The notes under the pieces are model-generated. The model was given only the letters and a program-made list of their open reading frames with translations. It did no database searches and had not been told where the DNA came from. DNA of 9,162 nt from CAZAIO01 sp964485235 (GTDB lineage Bacteria > Chloroflexota > Dehalococcoidia > GIF9 > UBA5629), in contig CAZAIO010000106.1 in the NCBI GenBank assembly GCA_964485235.1, positions 1-9,162 on the forward strand. Direction: 5' to 3'. The translations under genes and the position numbers were made by a program. This document shows, one piece after another, positions 1 through 4,337 of this stretch; within the stretch, counting starts at the first letter, position 1; each line of letters opens with the position of its first letter.

Positions 1-309
1 GCTGTCCTTGCGTACGCCGATCCGGCTACAGAGACTACACTACAAGGATTGAGCGAGAAGGACATAGCTAAATATACCCAGTACGGTGATGCCCAGTTCA
101 AAGCTGGAGTGACTCAAGAGGTATTCGATAAAGTGGCATCCCAGATTGAAAATCAGCTCGGCACCTACGTATCCAAAGAATTCTCGCGCATTGAAGAAGT
201 GCAGGGATACACCGTTGTTCACTACAAAGCAAAATACACCAAAGGAACAATAGGCGTCCGCGTGGCTTTCGACAAGGAACACCTCGTCGCCGGGCAGTAT
301 TTTGAATAG
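1..309 (+). CDS. DUF3887 domain protein, 3' end only
   Basis: The frame is open from the first base to a TAG at 307-309, giving 102 visible residues; the true start lies left of the window. The visible part reads as a small soluble alpha/beta domain. It has a helix ending in an 'NQLGTY' turn (about residues 51-56) and then alternating strands ending in 'VRVAFDKEHLVAGQYF'. This pattern fits the DUF3887 family as I remember it; no search was done. The first residues (AVLAYA then DP) look like the tail of a signal peptide with an AxA-like cleavage site, so the protein is probably exported or lipid-anchored. That is inference because the N-terminus is missing. A TTG at 49-51 could be read as a start, but the frame continues upstream without a stop and no good ribosome site precedes it, so I treat the gene as partial. 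DUF3887 function is not established. It sits 33 bases before a putative intramembrane protease, so the two may work together. Confidence 0.72.
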   Translation, partial: AVLAYADPATETTLQGLSEKDIAKYTQYGDAQFKAGVTQEVFDKVASQIENQLGTYVSKEFSRIEEVQGYTVVHYKAKYTKGTIGVRVAFDKEHLVAGQYFE

Positions 310-327
310 TCCCGGTTAAGAGTTTAT

Positions 328-333
328 AAGGAG
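328..333 (+). promoter_or_regulatory. Ribosome binding site of the intramembrane protease gene
   Basis: AAGGAG lies 9 bases before the ATG at 343 and fixes that start. It falls in the 33-base gap after the DUF3887 stop codon. No separate promoter is visible in that gap, which supports co-transcription. Confidence 0.75.
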
Positions 334-342
334 TAGTTCGAC

Positions 343-1128
343 ATGCCTCAGCAAATCGCTCAGTTTTTCATATCGGCGTTTTATTATCCGGGCTTGAGTT
401 GGGGACTCATTCTTATTGCTATCGCTCTCGGCCTGGCCTTCGGAGCAATCTGGCTAACTCCTTACCGGCCACCTTTGATCAAACAGCCCGGACTCTGGAT
501 AGTAGGCATAATCAGTGCCCTGCTTACATGGGCAGCAATAGCCTTTATCCAGGTCCCGCTCCAGGCCGGGGCCGGTCAGGCTTTACTCCGGTTCTGGGAC
601 CAAACAACGCTTATACAATGGCTTCCTCTTGCCGGAATACCGCAGATACTGCTTAGCGGGTTTGTCCAGGAAGCGGCAAAGCTCGTTCCGGTAATTCTTT
701 ACCGGTGGCGCAGCCAAATTAGTTTTACGCCACGGGTCGGACTGATAGTCGGAGCGGTATCCGGAGCGGGTTTCGGAGTATTCGAGGCAATATGGGTCCA
801 CAACACTATGTTCGCTTCCGGATGGGCCTGGGGCATAGTTGAAGCAAACGGTTTTCCTGCATTGCTGGGGTTCGTCGAACGGTTTTTCACTGTGGCATTT
901 CACATTGCCGTTTCAGCGCTTGCGGGTTACGGCCTGGGCAAGCACAAAGGCTGGCTATTCTACCTTATTGCCTCTCTATTACACGGAGCAACCAACTATT
1001 CAGTAGTCCTACTACAATCGGGACTGCTCACTTCCGTTCAACTGGAAATTTACGTTGCCGTACTCACGTTAGGGATAACTTCAACAGCGCTATGGCTACG
1101 CTGGCATAAAACCGGTGAACAAACATAA
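343..1128 (+). CDS. YhfC/PrsW-type glutamic intramembrane protease
   Basis: A 261-residue polytopic membrane protein with about seven hydrophobic segments (roughly 20-38, 50-70, 100-120, 131-151, 181-198, 205-225 and 233-252). The landmarks of the CPBP/PrsW/YhfC superfamily appear in order: Q109-E110-A-A-K113 (usual form EExxK or EExxR), F144xxxE148, H187 in an 'ERFFTVAFHIAVSALAGYG' stretch, and H214xxxN218. The E-R-F...H-I-A-x-S stretch followed by a 'LLHGATN' stretch is closer to YhfC (formerly DUF2324) than to classical PrsW. Families of this clan cleave substrates within the membrane using Glu and His side chains, and some members lack proven activity. Here the first Glu of the motif-1 pair is Gln, while E110, E148 and both His residues remain, so activity is plausible but unproven. 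The ATG at 343 has a good ribosome site. The gene probably forms an operon with the upstream DUF3887 gene; the substrate is unknown. Confidence 0.78.
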   Translation: MPQQIAQFFISAFYYPGLSWGLILIAIALGLAFGAIWLTPYRPPLIKQPGLWIVGIISALLTWAAIAFIQVPLQAGAGQALLRFWDQTTLIQWLPLAGIPQILLSGFVQEAAKLVPVILYRWRSQISFTPRVGLIVGAVSGAGFGVFEAIWVHNTMFASGWAWGIVEANGFPALLGFVERFFTVAFHIAVSALAGYGLGKHKGWLFYLIASLLHGATNYSVVLLQSGLLTSVQLEIYVAVLTLGITSTALWLRWHKTGEQT

Positions 1129-1149
1129 AGTAAAGAATCTGTTTATCCA

Positions 1150-1179
1150 GGTAGTGATGTATATTACCTTTTCATTTAT
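1150..1179 (+). terminator. Weak hairpin with T-rich tail after the protease gene
   Basis: Arms at 1150-1155 (GGTAGT) and 1163-1168 (ATTACC) pair over 6 bp with one G-U, around a 7-base loop, and are followed by TTTTCATTTAT. It lies 21 bases past the TAA at 1126-1128, in the 93-base convergent gap with the cytochrome gene. The stem is short and AT-rich, so a role as an intrinsic terminator for the plus-strand pair is only possible. The opposite strand has no T-run after the hairpin. I see nothing else in 1129-1221. Confidence 0.35.
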
Positions 1180-1221
1180 CTCTTATATAAACTGTGTCCA
1201 GGCTGTTATACCAGTGATTCG

Positions 1222-1713
1222 TCATTGCAGTGTCTTAATGAAAGTCACAAGGTCATCCAGGTCCTGTGAAGACATTCTCCATTTCGGCATGAATTCATCC
1301 AGAGGCTTCCCGGCCGGGTCCAGTCCCTGAGTAATAGCTTGTTTCAGCGTTTCTTCGGTGTATGGAGGATGATCTTCATGACCCGCTTCTTCGTGCTCCT
1401 GTCCGGTTAGCTCTGGCCAGGTGATGTTGGGGACATCAAAGCTTCGCATCATCATATATACCGTGCCGCCTTTACCTTCCGGACCATGGCAATCGACACA
1501 GGATATCCGGTGCATCATCATTGTAAAACCTTCCGGGGTAATCGCTTCTCCTGACGAACTGGTAGCTGTGAAATAGATACGTTGCCCATTAGAATCAAAG
1601 GAAGTGCCAGAAACTTGCCCGCCGGGTGTTACCGGTGAACTACAATTGGTGAATACGCCAACTGTTGAAAGAACAAGCGCTGTTGTTAGACCATAAATAA
1701 TCAATCTTTTCAT
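1222..1713 (-). CDS. Exported single-heme c-type cytochrome
   Basis: A 163-residue protein. The N-terminus has a basic start (MKR), a hydrophobic core (about 4-21) and a Cys at 24 followed by Ser/Pro/Gly-rich linker, like a signal peptide or lipoprotein anchor. The lipobox (F-T-N-C24) is not canonical. One heme-binding CxxCH motif lies at C72-V-D-C75-H76. M142 in 'EFMPKW' is the likely second iron ligand, giving a class I cytochrome fold ending in the helix 'DLDDLVTFIKTL'. A charged stretch at 104-117 (GQEHEEAGHEDHPP) is rich in His and Glu, and Met runs sit at 65-67 and 87-89. From memory, similar His/Glu stretches occur in related Chloroflexota and actinobacterial cytochromes, so this may be a family trait. 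AGGAGG lies 7 bases before the ATG. It follows the copper ATPase by 28 bases, so both are probably on one transcript. Expected role: electron carrier on the outer face of the membrane. Any link to copper is inference from neighbourhood. Confidence 0.88.
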   Translation of the reverse strand: MKRLIIYGLTTALVLSTVGVFTNCSSPVTPGGQVSGTSFDSNGQRIYFTATSSSGEAITPEGFTMMMHRISCVDCHGPEGKGGTVYMMMRSFDVPNITWPELTGQEHEEAGHEDHPPYTEETLKQAITQGLDPAGKPLDEFMPKWRMSSQDLDDLVTFIKTLQ

Positions 1714-1720
1714 GATACAT

Positions 1721-1726
1721 CCTCCT
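1721..1726 (-). promoter_or_regulatory. Ribosome binding site of the cytochrome gene
   Basis: A full AGGAGG on the minus strand, 7 bases before the ATG (1711-1713). It sits inside the 28-base gap after the ATPase stop, where there is no room for a separate promoter plus leader. Confidence 0.8.
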
Positions 1727-1741
1727 GCACTACTCTCCGGT

Positions 1742-3787
1742 TTATTTCTCCACTCGTAAAAACCTTGCGTTGATAGCGACGATAATAGTACTGAGGGCCA
1801 TCAGCGCTGCTCCTGCTGCAGGAGACAAAATTATACCCGCGTTATAGGCAACGCCCGCGGCAAGGGGAATGGCAATAACGTTGTACCCCGTTGCCCAGCC
1901 GAGGTTCTGTAACATTTTCCGGTATGTAGCACGGGACAACTTGATTATAGAGACAACATCAAGGGGATTGCTTCTTACCAGGACAACATCAGCGGTAGCC
2001 ACTGCTACATCGGTACCGGCACCGATAGCAATTCCCACATCTGCCTGTGCCAGCGCCGGGGCATCGTTAACCCCATCGCCGGTCATGGCTACTTTAAGCC
2101 CCCTTGACTGGACTTCCTTCACCTTCTCGGCCTTCTTATCCGGTAAGACTTCGGCAAAATATTCGTCCAGTCCAATATCGTCGGCCACCCACCTAGCGAC
2201 CTGTTGATTGTCTCCCGTTATCATCATACACCGGATACCCATCGCTTTAAGCTGGGCAATGGCTTCCCTGGACTCCGGCCGGATGACATCGGCAAGGCCG
2301 ATGGCGCCGGATACTTCCCCATCGATAAGAACATAAATCGTCGTTTTTCCCTGCGATGTTAACGCATCGATTCTCTTATTATTAACCTCAATATTATGCT
2401 CTTTCAGATAACCGGGGCTAACTGTCTTTACATCTTTTCCGTCTACTTTCCCTTCGGCCCCCTTTCCCGGAATGGACTTAAACCCTGCTACAGGAAATGT
2501 TTCCGCCTTCGATGCTACAATACCTCTGGCAATAGGATGTTCAGACTTACTCTCTATGGAAGCAGCATATTTCAGAATTTCTTTGTCGTCCATCTTCCCA
2601 TTCAACGAAATGACATCGGTAACTCCAAACTCTCCCTTTGTAAGAGTACCTGTCTTATCAAATAACACCGTCTGAATCCTCCGGGCCTGCTCAAAGCCGT
2701 CCCTGTTTTTTATCAAAAGACCGGCTTTAGCCGACACAGAAGTAGAAACAGCTACAACCAGTGGAATAGCTAAACCCAGGGCATGCGGGCAGGTAATGAC
2801 CATGACGGTAACCATCCGGGACAGAGCAAAGATGAAATCACGGTGAGCCAAAAAGAGCCAGGCGAAAAGAGTGATTATCCCAACACTGATAGAGATAATA
2901 GTGAGCCATAGAGCGGCCCGGTCAGCTAAATTTTGCGTCTTTGACTTGCTTTCTTGTGCTTGCCTGACCAACCCTGTCATCTGAGCCAGATAGGAATCTT
3001 TACCGGTCTTCTGAACTTTAACGGTAACGGAACCCTCACCATTAACCGAACCGCCGATTACCATGGACTCAACTTGTTTGGATACGGGTGTCGACTCTCC
3101 GGTGAGCATAGCCTCGTTTACCGAAGTTGCCCCCTCGACTACTATGCCGTCCGCCGGAATCTTTTCCCCCGGTTTCACCAGAACCTTGTCACCAACAACA
3201 AGCTCATCCAAAGGTACTTCTCGTATGATACCATCCGGCATGACCTTGTGGGCCTCCGAAGGCATAAGCCTGGCCAGTTCTTCCAGGGCGGAGGATGCAG
3301 CCATTATCGACCGCATCTCCAGCCAATGTCCCAGCAGCATGATATCGATCAGCGTGGCCAGCTCCCAGAAGAATACCGAACCGGCGATACCGAAGACCAC
3401 TGCACTGCTATAAACATAGGCAACTGTAATAGCCATGGCGATAAGGGTCATCATTCCCGGAGATTTCGACTTAAGCTCGGTATAGATTCCCTTAAGGAAA
3501 GGCCAGCCCCCATAGAAAAACACCACCGAGGACAGTGCGAAAAGAACGTAGGATACGCCGGGAAAAGAGAGACTTCCTTCAATACCCAGAAACTTCTGAA
3601 TCAAGGGGGAAAGAATTAGAATGGGGATGCTGATGATTAGAGATATCCAAAAGCGCCGCCTGAAGTCAGCAACCATCATGGCATGGTGGCTACTATGTCC
3701 GGACATTTCATGTCCTGCTTGCATAGAACCCATATCATGTCCCATTCCCTTATGCCCTTCATGCATCGAACTCATGTTATGCTCCAT
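1742..3787 (-). CDS. copB: CopB-type (CPH) copper/silver-exporting P-type ATPase
   Basis: A P1B-type ATPase, 681 residues from the ATG at 3785-3787. Residues 1-38 are rich in His (8) and Met with no Cys, and there is no CxxC metal-binding domain, as in CopB. Eight membrane helices can be placed: about 46-66, 77-98, 111-134, 137-156, 292-313, 320-345, 632-652 and 655-675. Key motifs are TGES 229-232, the metal-site C333-P334-H335 that defines the P1B-3 class, phosphorylation site D377-KTGT, SEHP 415-418, TGDN 524-527, and GDGVND 570-575. Helix 7 carries G634-Y-N636; helix 8 carries M663-A-L-S-T667, where the class usually has MSxST. It uses ATP to export copper (Cu(I) or Cu(II)) or silver. The scaffold gap begins 20 bases upstream. 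The reading frame stays open into the gap, so the true start could be further left. I prefer the ATG at 3787 because AAGGGAG precedes it by 11 bases and the length matches the family (about 690-745). The cytochrome gene follows in the same operon. Confidence 0.9.
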   Translation of the reverse strand: MEHNMSSMHEGHKGMGHDMGSMQAGHEMSGHSSHHAMMVADFRRRFWISLIISIPILILSPLIQKFLGIEGSLSFPGVSYVLFALSSVVFFYGGWPFLKGIYTELKSKSPGMMTLIAMAITVAYVYSSAVVFGIAGSVFFWELATLIDIMLLGHWLEMRSIMAASSALEELARLMPSEAHKVMPDGIIREVPLDELVVGDKVLVKPGEKIPADGIVVEGATSVNEAMLTGESTPVSKQVESMVIGGSVNGEGSVTVKVQKTGKDSYLAQMTGLVRQAQESKSKTQNLADRAALWLTIISISVGIITLFAWLFLAHRDFIFALSRMVTVMVITCPHALGLAIPLVVAVSTSVSAKAGLLIKNRDGFEQARRIQTVLFDKTGTLTKGEFGVTDVISLNGKMDDKEILKYAASIESKSEHPIARGIVASKAETFPVAGFKSIPGKGAEGKVDGKDVKTVSPGYLKEHNIEVNNKRIDALTSQGKTTIYVLIDGEVSGAIGLADVIRPESREAIAQLKAMGIRCMMITGDNQQVARWVADDIGLDEYFAEVLPDKKAEKVKEVQSRGLKVAMTGDGVNDAPALAQADVGIAIGAGTDVAVATADVVLVRSNPLDVVSIIKLSRATYRKMLQNLGWATGYNVIAIPLAAGVAYNAGIILSPAAGAALMALSTIIVAINARFLRVEK

Positions 3788-3798
3788 GTGTTGATGTT

Positions 3799-3805
3799 CT
3801 CCCTT
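3799..3805 (-). promoter_or_regulatory. Possible ribosome binding site of copB beside the gap
   Basis: AAGGGAG on the minus strand, 11 bases before the ATG at 3785-3787. The spacing is a little long and the match is imperfect. If real, copB is complete in this window; if not, these bases are codons of a longer N-terminus continuing into the gap. Confidence 0.45.
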
Positions 3806-3807
3806 GT

Positions 3808-3907
3808 NNNNNNNNNNNNNNNNNNNNNNNNNNNNNNNNNNNNNNNNNNNNNNNNNNNNNNNNNNNNNNNNNNNNNNNNNNNNNNNNNNNNNNNNNNNNN
3901 NNNNNNN
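3808..3907. other. Scaffold gap (100 unknown bases)
   Basis: Exactly 100 N. A round number like this usually marks a gap of unknown size, so the true distance between the small membrane gene and copB is not known. The missing stretch should hold the rest of the small gene and perhaps further short genes. Any protein read straight across it joins two genes in unrelated frames. Confidence 0.97.
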
Positions 3908-3975
3908 ACTCCCCAGATAACAAGACCGATAACCACTATCCAGAGTATCCATACCCAACCGCCGAAATACATCAT
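3908..3975 (-). CDS. Short membrane protein, N-terminus only, cut by the gap
   Basis: Only 22 residues are visible before the unknown bases. They start MMYFGGWVW and continue as an almost unbroken hydrophobic helix (about residues 6-21), Trp-rich and with no charge. A perfect AGGAGG lies 9 bases before the first ATG (3973-3975), which fixes the frame; the second Met codon could also be the start. The pattern of a Met/Gly/Trp-rich start plus one helix is common in short SHOCT-type membrane proteins found beside copper-resistance genes, but the part that would show a SHOCT domain is in the gap. The family call is therefore tentative. It is the first gene after the promoter at 4024-4051 and probably leads the operon with copB and the cytochrome. 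Another frame here (beginning MHQQEE at 4000) runs through the ribosome site and is not the gene. Confidence 0.6.
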
Positions 3976-3984
3976 GATGGTTTT

Positions 3985-3990
3985 CCTCCT
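3985..3990 (-). promoter_or_regulatory. Ribosome binding site of the short membrane protein
   Basis: Perfect AGGAGG on the minus strand, 9 bases before ATG 3973-3975 and 12 before the next ATG. It identifies the gene truncated by the gap and argues against a start at 3998-4000. Confidence 0.75.
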
Positions 3991-4023
3991 GTTGATGCAT
4001 ACTTCTTTATTTCCAATATGTCT

Positions 4024-4051
4024 ATTATCACATAATACTCTCCATTTTCAA
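4024..4051 (-). promoter_or_regulatory. Promoter of the copper operon (-35 and extended -10)
   Basis: On the minus strand TTGAAA (4046-4051) and GATAAT (4024-4029) are separated by 16 bases; each matches the sigma-70 consensus at 5 of 6 positions. TG sits one base before the -10 box (TGTGATAAT), an extended -10 element. Transcription would start near 4015-4018, some 40 bases before the first ATG. It is the best promoter I can see in the long leader and would drive the small membrane gene, copB and the cytochrome. Confidence 0.6.
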
Positions 4052-4064
4052 CTAAACATAATAC
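4030..4064 (-). repeat. Direct repeat in the copper operon promoter
   Basis: GTATTATGT occurs twice on the minus strand, at 4056-4064 and 4030-4038, 26 bases apart start to start. Each copy has GAG a base or two upstream. One copy lies just upstream of the -35 box and the other fills the spacer up to the extended -10. This could be a paired binding site for a metal-responsive regulator. It does not match the CopY box (TACAnnTGTA). In such AT-rich sequence chance repetition is possible. Confidence 0.4.
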
Positions 4065-4197
4065 AACTCTTAATGCCGAATCTTAGACAATATCCGACCA
4101 GCAAAAAGTCATCGAGAAAACTATTTCCGTCAACAGAAGATAATAAATGCGGATGGTTCCAGATATCGTCCCGTTTCGTGGAACTAAATATACAATG

Positions 4198-4217
4198 GAC
4201 AGAACTTTTGGTCTGTC
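4198..4217. repeat. Inverted repeat, 6-bp arms with 8-base centre
   Basis: GACAGA at 4198-4203 and its exact complement TCTGTC at 4212-4217 flank an 8-base centre. Neither strand has a clear T-run directly after it, so it is a poor terminator. It could be a protein-binding site or a small transcript hairpin upstream of the copper promoter; chance is also possible. Confidence 0.25.
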
Positions 4218-4337
4218 TTTCAGGTTATCACGATAGTTTTTTCATACACATCGATACAAGTTAATAATAATCAGGCAGAACCTGTACATTTCGTAAACAG
4301 CTTACCAATATCGCAGGATTATATTACATTTCTATTC

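Larger units (their letters stand above)
3976..4337. other. Long leader region without a gene
   Basis: These 362 bases lie between the stop of the synthetase gene and the small membrane gene, both on the minus strand. The stretch is visibly more AT-rich than its neighbours. It holds the promoter and direct repeat (4024-4064) and an inverted repeat (4198-4217). I see no credible small gene: minus-strand frames give only a few codons, and a 63-codon plus-strand frame from 4073 has no ribosome site and no recognisable features. No strong terminator follows the synthetase gene. Confidence 0.6.

Noticed and set aside
1115..1330. Plus-strand frame of 71 codons overlapping the protease end and the cytochrome end
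   Set aside because: GTG start inside the protease gene, no ribosome site, and its second half is antisense to the conserved cytochrome C-terminus.
2954..3619. Plus-strand open frame of 221 codons opposite copB
   Set aside because: It lies wholly inside the ATPase gene on the other strand and has no recognisable protein features.
3908..4000. copB starting at the ATG 3998-4000 (MHQQEENHHD...) and running through the gap
   Set aside because: The codons overlap a perfect AGGAGG belonging to the ATG at 3975, the peptide has no CopB features, and it joins copB only because unknown bases carry no stops.
4073..4264. 63-codon plus-strand frame in the leader
   Set aside because: No ribosome site, no similarity I recognise, and it lies over the copper-operon upstream region.
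4272..4284. CAGG/CCTG hairpin with an AT-rich tail as terminator of the synthetase gene
   Set aside because: The stem is only 4 bp and the tail is mixed A/T, too weak to call a terminator.
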